A stretch of DNA of 64,000 bases from Stutzerimonas kunmingensis (GTDB lineage: Bacteria; Pseudomonadota; Gammaproteobacteria; Pseudomonadales; Pseudomonadaceae). The stretch is from contig NZ_JACXXG010000015.1 in the NCBI RefSeq assembly GCF_014764705.1, positions 29,570-93,569 on the forward strand. Direction: 5' to 3'. The position numbers and the translations under genes are program-made. Below are positions 44,709 through 53,070 of the stretch, piece after piece (the first letter of the stretch is position 1; the number at the start of each line of letters is the position of its first letter). The notes beneath the pieces were generated by a model. The model did no database searches and was not told where the DNA came from. It saw only the letters and a list, made by a program, of their open reading frames with translations.

Positions 44709-45848
44709 ATGCGCTTGGCCGATTTCATTCTGGAAAACATCGAACCCATCCTTCAGCAGTGGGAAGACTTCGCCAAGACGATGACACCCGCCGCCAACGG
44801 CATGGATTCGGTGGCGCTGCGGGACCATGCGGAGCAGATGTTGCTGGCGATCGCCGCCGATCTGCGCACGGCCCAATCGGTGAAGGCGCGGATCGCCAAA
44901 TCCCATGGGAAGGCGTCGCCTTCACGAGATGCCACTCCCGCGGAAACCCACGCCGACATCCGCTATTCCTCGGGCTTCACGATCGCGCAGGTCATCGCCG
45001 AGTACCGGGCATTGCGCACCAGTGTGCTGGTCCTGTGGATGTCGTCCGATGCTGCGTCGAAAGAGCACGAGATTTCGGACATCGTCCGTTTCAACGAAGC
45101 GATCGATCAGTCCCTCGCCGAGTCTGTGGTCAGCTATGCGGACGCCGTGGATGCCGCGCGAAATGTCTTTCTCGGCATATTGGGCCACGACCTGCGAAGC
45201 CCCCTCGGCGCCATATTGCTGAGTGCTGACGTACTGCTACGCACAGGGGATCTGCCCCCAAAGCCGACCATCAACGTGTCGCGTATCTATACGAGCGTGA
45301 AACGCTCCATCAAGATCGTCGGCGACCTGTTGGACTTTACCCGCACGCACTCAGGCGTAGGCATCCCGGTGCGCATGGACAGCGAAGATCTGGCGCTCGC
45401 GTGTGAAGGCATGGTTGAAGAGGCGAGGGCATACAACCCCGACCGACAGATCGTCCTGCAGTCGGAGCCGAGTCTTCCTGGGCAGTTCGATAAATCGCGA
45501 ATGGAGCAGGTGATTGCCAATCTGATTGGCAACGCCGTCGAGCATGGCGAGGCGGGGACACCGATCACGGTCAGCCTGAAAAGCGATGAGGGGATCGCCG
45601 CGCTGACGGTTCACAACGTCGGCCGGCCCATCGCCGAATCGGCAAAAAGCAGCCTCTTCAATCCGATGGTGCGTCACATCCAGAGCGGCAACGCCGAGTA
45701 CGGTGCGGGTGCGGGGCTCGGCCTTGGACTGTATATCGCATCCGCCATAGTCGATGCTCACCACGGCAGTATCGAGTTCGAGTCGATGGCCGGTAGCGGC
45801 ACCACGTTCACGGTGCGCATACCCCTGGGCGGCGAGCAGGCTGCATAG
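44709..45848 (+). CDS. soluble sensor histidine kinase with RsbRD-type N-terminal domain
   Basis: This is a 379-residue histidine kinase with no membrane segment. Residues 1-145 form a helical domain like the RsbRD/RsbT co-antagonist N-terminal domain (FILENIEPILQQWEDFAKT, then SSGFTIAQVIAEYRALRTSV). The HisKA box is FLGILGHDLRSPLGAIL with the phospho-acceptor His160. HATPase motifs are NLIGNAVEHG (N box) and GAGLGLGLYIASAIVDAHHG (G box). No response regulator gene is adjacent, so it is an orphan kinase; stress sensing by the N-terminal domain is a guess. It is divergent from the phosphatase gene. Confidence 0.88.
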   Translation: MRLADFILENIEPILQQWEDFAKTMTPAANGMDSVALRDHAEQMLLAIAADLRTAQSVKARIAKSHGKASPSRDATPAETHADIRYSSGFTIAQVIAEYRALRTSVLVLWMSSDAASKEHEISDIVRFNEAIDQSLAESVVSYADAVDAARNVFLGILGHDLRSPLGAILLSADVLLRTGDLPPKPTINVSRIYTSVKRSIKIVGDLLDFTRTHSGVGIPVRMDSEDLALACEGMVEEARAYNPDRQIVLQSEPSLPGQFDKSRMEQVIANLIGNAVEHGEAGTPITVSLKSDEGIAALTVHNVGRPIAESAKSSLFNPMVRHIQSGNAEYGAGAGLGLGLYIASAIVDAHHGSIEFESMAGSGTTFTVRIPLGGEQAA

Positions 45849-45870
45849 TGCAGCCCACCTCAAGCAGCGG

Positions 45871-46602
45871 CTATCTGCTCAATTCGTACGCGCACATGTT
45901 GACTGTTGCCGCCAGATTCAGCGATTCGATGGCGCCACACCCAGGAATCGTGAATGGCTGGGCTTTGAGTGAGGCCAGCTGTTCGCGTGGCACGCCGCGG
46001 GCTTCGTTGCCGAACAGGTAGCAATCGAAGGCGCGGAAACTCGCCGATTGCACCGGCTCGCCGCTCATATCCAGGCAGGCGATGCGCTGGAAGCGGGTGT
46101 GCAACGAATCCAGTCCAACATCCAGCTCCATCGGCGCATGAAAGATAGCGCCCATGCTCGAACGCACGACCTTTGGGTTGTACGGGTCGACGCTGCCGGG
46201 GCTGAGCAGGCAGCGAAAATTACCGAACCAGGCCAGGGTGCGCAGGATGGTGCCCAGATTGCCCGGGTCCTGGATTTCATGCAGGTAGATGGCGCGCTCG
46301 CCCGCGAGGGGCGCAGCAACCGGCGCGCCTGTCGCTGGCATCGGCACCAGCGCAACGATGCCCTGCGGGGTCTTGGTATCGGCGATCTGCGCCATCTGGC
46401 GATCGCTGATCAGGTGGGGCTTGAACGGGCTTTGCCAGTGCTCGTAGGCGCTGGTCACATACAGCTCGCTGCGTTGCAGCAGCGGGTTATGCAAGGCCGC
46501 CTTCTGCAGCTCCAGCACCAGATGCTCGCCCTCCACCAGAAAATGCCCGAACTCGGCCCGGTACTTTTTCTGGTGCAGCTTCTTGATGTCGTCGAGTTTC
46601 AT
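45871..46602 (-). CDS. SpoU/TrmH-family RNA 2'-O-methyltransferase
   Basis: This is a 243-residue SPOUT methyltransferase. The N-terminal RNA-binding part begins KKLHQKKYRAEFGHFLVEGEHLV. The three SpoU motifs are visible: IQDPGNLGTILRTLAWFG (motif 1), LFGNEARGVP (motif 2) and IPGCGAIESLNLAATVNMCAYEL (motif 3, forming the SAM knot). It should methylate a ribose in rRNA or tRNA; the site is not evident. It is followed on the minus strand by nothing and preceded by the FAD protein with an 11-bp gap, so the two are probably co-transcribed. Confidence 0.85.
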   Translation of the reverse strand: MKLDDIKKLHQKKYRAEFGHFLVEGEHLVLELQKAALHNPLLQRSELYVTSAYEHWQSPFKPHLISDRQMAQIADTKTPQGIVALVPMPATGAPVAAPLAGERAIYLHEIQDPGNLGTILRTLAWFGNFRCLLSPGSVDPYNPKVVRSSMGAIFHAPMELDVGLDSLHTRFQRIACLDMSGEPVQSASFRAFDCYLFGNEARGVPREQLASLKAQPFTIPGCGAIESLNLAATVNMCAYELSR

Positions 46603-46613
46603 CAGGTCGGCGC

Positions 46614-48251
46614 TCAGTTGCTCTGCACTTCGGTGTGTTCCACTTCAGCCAGCATCGACTTGGCCAGCGCCTCGGCGACCTTGATGCCATCCACGCCTGC
46701 CGAGAGAATGCCGCCGGCGTAACCGGCGCCTTCACCGGCCGGATACAGACCGCGCAGGTTGAGGCTTTGCAACGTCTCGTTGTCACGGGTGATGCGCACC
46801 GGCGACGAGGTGCGGGTTTCGATGCCGGTAAGCACCGCATCAGCACGATCGAAGCCGCGGATCTGCTTGCCGAACGCCGGCAGCGCTTCGCGGATGGCCT
46901 CGATTGCATACTCGGGCAACGAGGGCGCCAGATCGCCCAGGCGCACGCCCGGTTTGTAGGAGGGTTCGACCTCGCCGAACGCGGTAGATGGCACGCCGCG
47001 AATGAAGTCGCCGACCAATTGCGCGGGGGCGCAGTAATCGCTGCCACCCAGCTCATAAGCGCGCGATTCCAGGCGCTCCTGCAGCTCCACGCCGGCCAGC
47101 GGGTCGCCGGGGAAATCGTGCTCAGGGTTGATGCCTACCACGATGCCCGCGTTGGCATTGCGTTCGTTGCGCGAGTACTGGCTCATGCCATTGGTCACCA
47201 CGCGGCCTGGCTCGGAGGTGGCGGCCACCACGGTGCCGCCCGGGCACATGCAGAAGCTGTAGACCGCACGGCCGTTCTTGGCGTGGTACACCAGCTTGTA
47301 GTCCGCAGCACCCAGCTCCGGATGGCCGGCGTACTTGCCCAGCCGGGCCTGGTCGATCATGCCCTGCGGGTGTTCGATGCGGAAACCGATGGCAAACGGC
47401 TTGGCCTCGATGAACACGCCCTGGCGATGCAGCATGCGCACGGTATCGCGGGAGCTGTGCCCCAGCGCCAGCACCACATGGCGACTCTTGATCGTCTCGC
47501 CGCTGGCCAGCACCACGCCTTCGAGCTGGCCATCGTTGATCACGAGATCGGTCACTTTGCTCTCGAAGCGCACTTCGCCGCCGAGGGCGATGATTTCCTC
47601 GCGCATGGTCGAGACCACACCGGTGAGCCGGAAGGTGCCGATGTGCGGCTTGCTCACATACATGATCTCGGCCGGTGCGCCGGCACGAACGAACTCGTGC
47701 ACAACCTTGCGCGCGTAGAACTTGGGGTCCTTTATCTGGCTGTAGAGCTTGCCGTCGGAGAACAGCCCGGCGCCGCCCTCGCCGAACTGCACGTTGGATT
47801 CCGGCGTCAGGACCTTCTTGCGCCACAGCGCCCAGGTGTCCTTGGTACGGCTGCGCACATCCTTGCCGCGCTCGAGCACGATGGGTTTGAAGCCCATCTG
47901 TGCGAGCAGCAGCGCGGCGAACAGTCCGCAGGGGCCGAAGCCCACCACCAGCGGGCGCTCGCTCAGATTGGCTGGCGCCTGGCCCACAGGGTAGTAATTG
48001 GTGTCTGGCGCTGGACGCACGTTGTGGTCATCGGCAAAGCGCGCCAGGATGGCCGCCTCGTCGCGGGCCTCCAGATCGATGATGTAGATGAACAGAATGA
48101 CGCTGTTCTTCTTGCGCGCATCGTAGCTGCGCTTGAATACGGTGAAATTCAGCAGATCGGCGTCGCTGATGTTCAGGCGTTTGACGATGGCCTGGCGCAA
48201 CTCATCGGCGGAATGATCAAGGGGCAGGGACAGCTCGTTGATGCGAATCAT
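46614..48251 (-). CDS. FAD-dependent dehydrogenase-like protein (COG2509)
   Basis: This is a 545-residue flavoprotein. I chose the ATG at 48249-48251 (MIRINELSLPLDHSADELR); upstream residues are low-complexity. After an N-terminal domain of about 95 residues comes the dinucleotide motif VVGFGPCGLFAALLLAQMGFKPIVLERG. Other conserved blocks are FGEGGAGLFSDGKLYSQIKD, LALGHSSRDT and CPGGTVVAATSEPGRVVTNGMS, and near the end YPAGEGAGYAGGILSAGVDG. The family is widespread and uncharacterised; the fold resembles geranylgeranyl reductase and HI0933-type proteins. Confidence 0.85.
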   Translation of the reverse strand: MIRINELSLPLDHSADELRQAIVKRLNISDADLLNFTVFKRSYDARKKNSVILFIYIIDLEARDEAAILARFADDHNVRPAPDTNYYPVGQAPANLSERPLVVGFGPCGLFAALLLAQMGFKPIVLERGKDVRSRTKDTWALWRKKVLTPESNVQFGEGGAGLFSDGKLYSQIKDPKFYARKVVHEFVRAGAPAEIMYVSKPHIGTFRLTGVVSTMREEIIALGGEVRFESKVTDLVINDGQLEGVVLASGETIKSRHVVLALGHSSRDTVRMLHRQGVFIEAKPFAIGFRIEHPQGMIDQARLGKYAGHPELGAADYKLVYHAKNGRAVYSFCMCPGGTVVAATSEPGRVVTNGMSQYSRNERNANAGIVVGINPEHDFPGDPLAGVELQERLESRAYELGGSDYCAPAQLVGDFIRGVPSTAFGEVEPSYKPGVRLGDLAPSLPEYAIEAIREALPAFGKQIRGFDRADAVLTGIETRTSSPVRITRDNETLQSLNLRGLYPAGEGAGYAGGILSAGVDGIKVAEALAKSMLAEVEHTEVQSN

Positions 48252-48499
48252 GGCGGTAATCCTGGCCGGTGACTCCGGCAGAGGAAGAAGAAGGGGCGGG
48301 GAGTAGGGCGCGGATTGTACCCGTCGCCGCTCGTGCCTGTCAGGCTGCGCTGATGGCCTTCCACGGCCTGTGTGCTGCGACCAGCGCCCGCGGGGCGGCA
48401 TTATCGGCTTATAATCGCCGCCACTTTGCGTCCAATGGTTGTACCTTGCTGCGCCTGTTGGTCCGCGTCTTACCTTGATTCTCCGTGGTTGGCTCTATC

Positions 48500-49120
48500 A
48501 TGAAACGATCCAAAAGCAGCCGTCGTTGGCTGGATGAACACGTCAACGATCCCTTCGTCAAACGCGCCCAGAAGGACGGCTTGCGCTCGCGCTCCAGCTA
48601 CAAGCTGATCGAGCTGAACGAGAAGGACAAGTTGATACGCCCCGGCATGCTGGTCATGGACCTCGGCTCGGCCCCCGGTGGTTGGTCGCAGGTGGCAGGC
48701 GGTATCGTCGGTGAAAAGGGCAGGGTGCTGGCGACCGACATTCTGCCGATGGGCGGGCTGGACAACGTCGACTTCGTGCAGGGCGACTTCACCGAAGACG
48801 CTGTTTTTCAGCAGATCCTCGACATGCTCGATGGCCGGCAGCCCGATCTGATCGTCTCCGACATCGCGCCGAACATCAGTGGCGTCGCCGCCGCCGACCA
48901 GGCCGCTTCGATGTACCTGGTCGAGCTGACCCTCGACATGGTTCGCCAGGTGCTCAAGCCCGGCGGCAACTACGTGGTCAAGGTCTTCCAGGGCGAAGGC
49001 TCGGACGACTTCCTCAAGGATGTGCGCAGCTCGTTCGAGAAGGTGTCGATCCGCAAACCGGAAGCATCGCGCCCGCGTTCGCGTGAGGTCTATCTGGTGG
49101 CGAAGGGGTTCAAGGGCTAA
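48500..49120 (+). CDS. rlmE: RlmE/FtsJ-type 23S rRNA 2'-O-methyltransferase
   Basis: This is a 206-residue Rossmann-fold methyltransferase, near the 209 residues of E. coli RlmE. The SAM motif is VMDLGSAPGGWSQ, and the K-D-K-E tetrad is visible in RSSYKLIE, LIVSDIAPNISG, YVVKVFQGEG and SREVYLVAKG. RlmE methylates U2552 of 23S rRNA and promotes 50S assembly. In Pseudomonas the usual rlmE lies beside ftsH; here the neighbours are an FAD protein and a channel, so this may be a second copy or a moved gene. The ATG at 48500 gives the family N-terminus MKRSKSSRRWL. Confidence 0.88.
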   Translation: MKRSKSSRRWLDEHVNDPFVKRAQKDGLRSRSSYKLIELNEKDKLIRPGMLVMDLGSAPGGWSQVAGGIVGEKGRVLATDILPMGGLDNVDFVQGDFTEDAVFQQILDMLDGRQPDLIVSDIAPNISGVAAADQAASMYLVELTLDMVRQVLKPGGNYVVKVFQGEGSDDFLKDVRSSFEKVSIRKPEASRPRSREVYLVAKGFKG

Positions 49121-49138
49121 GGGCACTTTCAGTGCCCT
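49120..49138 (+). terminator. weak hairpin after rlmE
   Basis: AGGGCAC (49120-49126) pairs with GTGCCCT (49132-49138) around TTTCA, overlapping the rlmE stop. No T run follows, so termination strength is doubtful. Confidence 0.4.
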
Positions 49139-49194
49139 GCCGCGCGTTCCGCTCCCGCTACACCCGAGCTGGCTGATACATCGATAGGCAATCA

Positions 49195-49839
49195 ATGCTG
49201 ACCTACCTCGTGCGTTATCCCTCGGCAGCGCTGCTGTTTGTCCAGCTGCTCGGCATCCTGCTGTATCCCTTCATGGAAAACACCCCGCTCGGCCGCGCTG
49301 CCTTTGGTGCATTCGGCGTTGTGGTGCTGGTCCTGGCGTTGCGCATCGTCAACCGGAGCCCGACGCTGCATTCGCTGGCGTTCCTGATGGCCGCTGCAAT
49401 CCTTGGGCTGACGCTTGCTGTCGAACTGACAGCCGTGCCCGGCCTGCATCTGGCGTTGGTCGTGACCGAGTCGATGTTCTACTTCTATGCGGCGGCTGGC
49501 CTGATCGGCTACATGATGGAAGACCAGCGCACGACGACGGACGAACTGTTTGCCGTCGGTGCCACCTTCACGCTGCTGGCGTGGGCGTTCGCCTACGCCT
49601 ATGCGGCCTGCCAGCTCGTTGCCCCGGGCAGTTTCGTCGCTATCCTGCAGCCGGATGAGCCTCGCTCGTGGATGGAACTGCTGTTTCTCAGCGTCACCGT
49701 ACTCTCCGGTGTTGGCCTCGGTGACATCCTGCCGCTGCGGCCTGTGGCGCGGGCACTGGTCATGCTCGAGGAAATTGCAGGGCTGATGTACATCGCCCTG
49801 GTCGTCTCGCGGGTAATCGGGCTGACCATCCGCCGTTAA
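49195..49839 (+). CDS. ion channel-like membrane protein
   Basis: This is a 214-residue protein with about six hydrophobic segments. The last two flank a pore-loop-like sequence, FLSVTVLSGVGLGDILPL, which aligns with the potassium channel filter TVGYGD of the two-TM (Ion_trans_2) family, with leucine replacing the aromatic residue. No cytoplasmic RCK or cyclic-nucleotide domain follows; the protein ends 20 residues after the last helix. It is probably a small cation channel of unknown role. It converges on a hydrolase gene. Confidence 0.7.
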   Translation: MLTYLVRYPSAALLFVQLLGILLYPFMENTPLGRAAFGAFGVVVLVLALRIVNRSPTLHSLAFLMAAAILGLTLAVELTAVPGLHLALVVTESMFYFYAAAGLIGYMMEDQRTTTDELFAVGATFTLLAWAFAYAYAACQLVAPGSFVAILQPDEPRSWMELLFLSVTVLSGVGLGDILPLRPVARALVMLEEIAGLMYIALVVSRVIGLTIRR

Positions 49840-49903
49840 TGACGCCTCCTGCAACGCCGCCCTTCCGAAGGCCCGGTCGCCGAGAGAAACGCCAGGCAAG
49901 GCC

Positions 49904-50719
49904 TTAGCCGATCGCCCGCAAGAACCGTCCAACCCGCTCCAGCACTACGTCCGGCTGCTCGCGATGCGGCACGTGGCCGACGTCGGGCAGCAGCGCCTGT
50001 TCGACATGGCCGCCGGCGTGCCGGGCGATCAGTTGCGGGTGGCGTTCGGAGCCGAATTCGTCGTTGTCGCCATGGATGGCCAGTGCCGGGCAGCGGACTC
50101 GAGGCAGGGCGTGGGCGAGGGTCCACGAGGCGAAGTCGGGCGCGAGCCAGGTGTCGATCCACGCGCTGAGTACCCAGTCGCTGCGCTCGCCGTGGTAGCG
50201 GCGCAGGCGTTCGCGCTGTGCGGGGTCGGCGAACCAGCTTCTGGCCTGGCGGATGCCTTCCAGCGTGCGGGGTTCGACGAAGGTGACCGCCGACATCGTG
50301 ATCATCGCCTGGCAGGCTGCGGGATATTGCGCGGCACAATGCACCGCCATGCTGCCGCCGACGCTGTGACCGACCACCACAAAACGCTCGATACCCAGAT
50401 GGTCCAGCACTTGGGCGAAGCCATGCGCGGCTTCATCCTCGACGAAGGTCGGCGCAGGCGGAGCGGTCAAGCGGTCGGAGCGACCGAAGCCCAGCCGGTC
50501 ATAGGCGACCACCGTGCGGCCGGTAGCCTGGGCGAGCGCGGCGGGGAAATCCTTCCACTGTTCGATGCAGCCGAGCGACTCGTGCAGCAGCAGGATCGGT
50601 GCGCAGTTCGGGCGCAGCGCGCCGGCGTCGGGGAACCAGCTACGGACGAACATCTGCCCATGCGTGCTCTGCACCCAGAGGTCGGTCGGGGCGTTGCCGA
50701 GCGTTGCGCTAGTGGTCAT
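49904..50719 (-). CDS. alpha/beta hydrolase
   Basis: This is a 271-residue alpha/beta hydrolase without a signal peptide. The oxyanion region is LLLHESLGCIEQWKDF, the nucleophile elbow is VVVGHSVGGSMAVH (serine), the acid lies in IHGDNDEFG and the histidine in LPDVGHVPHREQPD. The family includes 3-oxoadipate enol-lactonase, BioH-like and haloperoxidase-like esterases; nothing nearby defines the substrate. About 220 bp upstream hold no gene that I can support. Confidence 0.85.
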   Translation of the reverse strand: MTTSATLGNAPTDLWVQSTHGQMFVRSWFPDAGALRPNCAPILLLHESLGCIEQWKDFPAALAQATGRTVVAYDRLGFGRSDRLTAPPAPTFVEDEAAHGFAQVLDHLGIERFVVVGHSVGGSMAVHCAAQYPAACQAMITMSAVTFVEPRTLEGIRQARSWFADPAQRERLRRYHGERSDWVLSAWIDTWLAPDFASWTLAHALPRVRCPALAIHGDNDEFGSERHPQLIARHAGGHVEQALLPDVGHVPHREQPDVVLERVGRFLRAIG

Positions 50720-50940
50720 GGAGGGCTTTCCTGAGCGGTGCGGACCACATAGCAGTACTGGTCTTTTACGTAAACGTCAACATGCAGTGACGGATGTATC
50801 GCCAGTGTGCTGCAGCCTTCGGGCAGGCAATGCAGCCGAAACCCGCACTGCTGCGCGGGACAACGCGCGGGCGTTCTGGAGGCAAATCAGGCCAGCGCAG
50901 GGTTGGAGCCTGACGGTATCGCCCGCTACGGCAGTAGCCA

Positions 50941-51828
50941 TCAGCTCAGATAACGCTGGAACCAGGCGATGGTGCGTTGCCAGGCCAGCTCAGCCGCCTG
51001 CTCGTCGTAGCGCGGGGTGCTGTCGTTGTGAAAGCCATGCTGTGTGCCCGGGTAGATGTAGGCCTCGTAGTGCTTGCCGGCCGCCTTGAGCGCGGCTTCA
51101 TAGGCGGGCCAGGTTTCATTGACGCGCTCGTCGTGTTCGGCGAACTGGAACAGCAACGGTGCCTGAATCTTCTCCACATCCGCCGGATTGGCCTGACGGC
51201 CATAGAACGGCACTGCCGCCGCCAGTTCCGGGTATGCCACCGCGGCGGCATTGGCCACGCCACCGCCATAGCAGAAGCCGGTGATGCCGACCTTTTCGGT
51301 GGTGGCTTCGTGGGCCATCAGCCATTCGATGGCGGCGAAGAAGTCGTTCATCAGTTTCTGCGGATCGACTGCGGCCTGCAGTTCGCGGCCCTTGTCGTCG
51401 TTGCCGGGATAGCCGCCGACCGAACTCAGCCCGTCCGGTGCGAGGGAGACGAAACCGGCCTTGGCCACGCGCCGTGCGACGTCTTCGATATAGGGGTTGA
51501 GGCCGCGATTCTCGTGGACGACAACGATGCCTGGCACCTTGCCCTCGGCCTTGGCCGGACGGACCAGGTAGGCGCGCACCTCACCGTGGCCGTTGGGCGA
51601 TGGGTAGCTGACGTATTCGGCGATGATGTCCGGATCGGTGAAGGCGACCTGCTGGGCCAACGCATAGTTGGGCGTGAGCGCATCGAGCACCGCCACGGCG
51701 GCCGTGCTGCACAGCGTGAAGGCCGCGGCGCGGTCGAGGAATTCCCGGCGGCTGAGCTTGCCGTGGACGTAGAAGTCGTAGAGCTCGAGCAGTTCGGGGG
51801 CGAAGTCTTTCGCGGTAAGACGTTCCAT
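50941..51828 (-). CDS. dienelactone hydrolase family protein with Tat-like leader (YghX-type)
   Basis: This is a 295-residue alpha/beta hydrolase. The first 40 residues are charged and lead into SRREFLDRAAAFTLCSTAAVAVLDAL, an RR-containing hydrophobic stretch like a Tat signal, so export in folded form is likely. The hydrolase part has VVVHENRGLNPYI, GITGFCYGGGVANA (nucleophile Cys), EHDERVN and GTQHGFHND. E. coli YghX has the same layout. It is only distantly similar to the shorter dienelactone hydrolase-like protein at 927-1733. Confidence 0.85.
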   Translation of the reverse strand: MERLTAKDFAPELLELYDFYVHGKLSRREFLDRAAAFTLCSTAAVAVLDALTPNYALAQQVAFTDPDIIAEYVSYPSPNGHGEVRAYLVRPAKAEGKVPGIVVVHENRGLNPYIEDVARRVAKAGFVSLAPDGLSSVGGYPGNDDKGRELQAAVDPQKLMNDFFAAIEWLMAHEATTEKVGITGFCYGGGVANAAAVAYPELAAAVPFYGRQANPADVEKIQAPLLFQFAEHDERVNETWPAYEAALKAAGKHYEAYIYPGTQHGFHNDSTPRYDEQAAELAWQRTIAWFQRYLS

Positions 51829-51943
51829 CGGCGGCTCCGTCGAGTATCGAAAGCGATGCTGGGTGTTTGCGCTGACAGCAGATGCAGCAGCCAGTGTAGT
51901 CAGCCGGGCTGCAGGCGCTGCGTTTGCAGACGATCTTTACGGT

Positions 51944-52927
51944 TCAGCGCGGCGGGCGTGGGCGAGGTGGCTCGACGGGCGTCAGCTGGCCGTCCTTGCC
52001 GAGGTGCAGGCGCATGAAGTCTTCGGCAAGCAGCAGCTTACCGGCGTAAAGGGTGCTGGCTTCGGCGCACAGGTCGTCGATCGAGTGACCACGCCCGGCA
52101 TTCTTCTGGTAACGCGCGCTGAAGTGGGTCAACACCAGGTTCGGCAGGCCCACCGTTTGCGCGAAGCGTGCCACCGATGCCGCCGTGCTGTGGCCGAAGT
52201 CGTTGCGCGCATCGTTGGCGACTGCTTCGGTGTAGGTCGCCTCGTGCACCAGCAACTGGGCGCCGCGGCAGGCCTCGGCAAGCAGTTCGGGACGATCATT
52301 GTCGCCGCCGATGACGATGCGTTGCGGCGCACGGCTGAAGCTCAGGTAGTCGTCGCTGCGCAGTATCCGGCCTTCGTGCTCGACATCGAAGCCGCGTGCC
52401 AGCTGGCCCCAGAGTGGGCCGCGGGGCACGCCGTCGCGTTCGAGGCGGTCGATGTCCAGCCGCGGATCAGGCCGGGCCTCGGTGAAGCTGTAGCCGTAGC
52501 AGGGCACACGGTGGGACAGGGCGGTGGCCTCGATGCGCATGTTCAGGTTGCGCCACTCGCCCAGCGATTCGACCGCGTGAAAGTCGAGGTCGTAGCCCAG
52601 CCAGCTCTGGCTCATCTCCAGCGTGGCGCGCACCCAGGTTTCGATGCCCTGCGGCGCGATGATCGTCAGCGCGGCCTTGCGCCCCATCATCCCGGCGCTG
52701 GCGAGCAGACCGGGCAGGCCGTAGCAGTGGTCGCCATGTACATGGGTGATGCAGATGGCGCGCAGGTCGTGCAGAGACAGCGGCGTGCGCAACAGCCGGT
52801 GCTGGGTGCCTTCGCCGCAGTCAATCAGGTACCAGCTCTTGCCGGTGTCCTCCAGCAAGGCCAGGGCGGTGACATTGCGCGCGCGGGTGGGGGTGCCGGA
52901 TGAAGTGCCGAGAAATAACAGATCCAC
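51944..52927 (-). CDS. rnz: ribonuclease Z
   Basis: This is a 327-residue metallo-beta-lactamase-fold nuclease. The N-terminus [18 protein letters not shown] and the zinc motif [16 protein letters not shown] identify RNase Z/ElaC. Further ligands lie in LVHEATY and LTHFSARY. RNase Z trims tRNA 3' ends; in bacteria whose tRNA genes encode CCA it is often dispensable and may act as RNase BN. The length is close to the usual 305-320, with a short proline/arginine-rich tail. It stands alone. Confidence 0.92.
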   Translation of the reverse strand: MDLLFLGTSSGTPTRARNVTALALLEDTGKSWYLIDCGEGTQHRLLRTPLSLHDLRAICITHVHGDHCYGLPGLLASAGMMGRKAALTIIAPQGIETWVRATLEMSQSWLGYDLDFHAVESLGEWRNLNMRIEATALSHRVPCYGYSFTEARPDPRLDIDRLERDGVPRGPLWGQLARGFDVEHEGRILRSDDYLSFSRAPQRIVIGGDNDRPELLAEACRGAQLLVHEATYTEAVANDARNDFGHSTAASVARFAQTVGLPNLVLTHFSARYQKNAGRGHSIDDLCAEASTLYAGKLLLAEDFMRLHLGKDGQLTPVEPPRPRPPR

Positions 52928-53070
52928 GCCGCCGTTCCTTCCTGCCGTTCAACTGATCCGCGAAAGGTTGAGCCTTTGCCGGCGCCGCTGCAATTGCATT
53001 TTTGCGACGCCGCGGCCCTGACCGGCTGGCTGGCCGAGCGCCGCGGACCTCGCACTGTCGCAGGGCCGCT

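Noticed and set aside
46635..48272. A 545-codon open frame opposite the FAD protein
   Set aside because: It mirrors the sense gene codon for codon, lacks a ribosome binding site and shows histidine/alanine-rich nonsense typical of antisense frames in G+C-rich DNA. The same holds for the long frames opposite fadD1, hyi and livJ.
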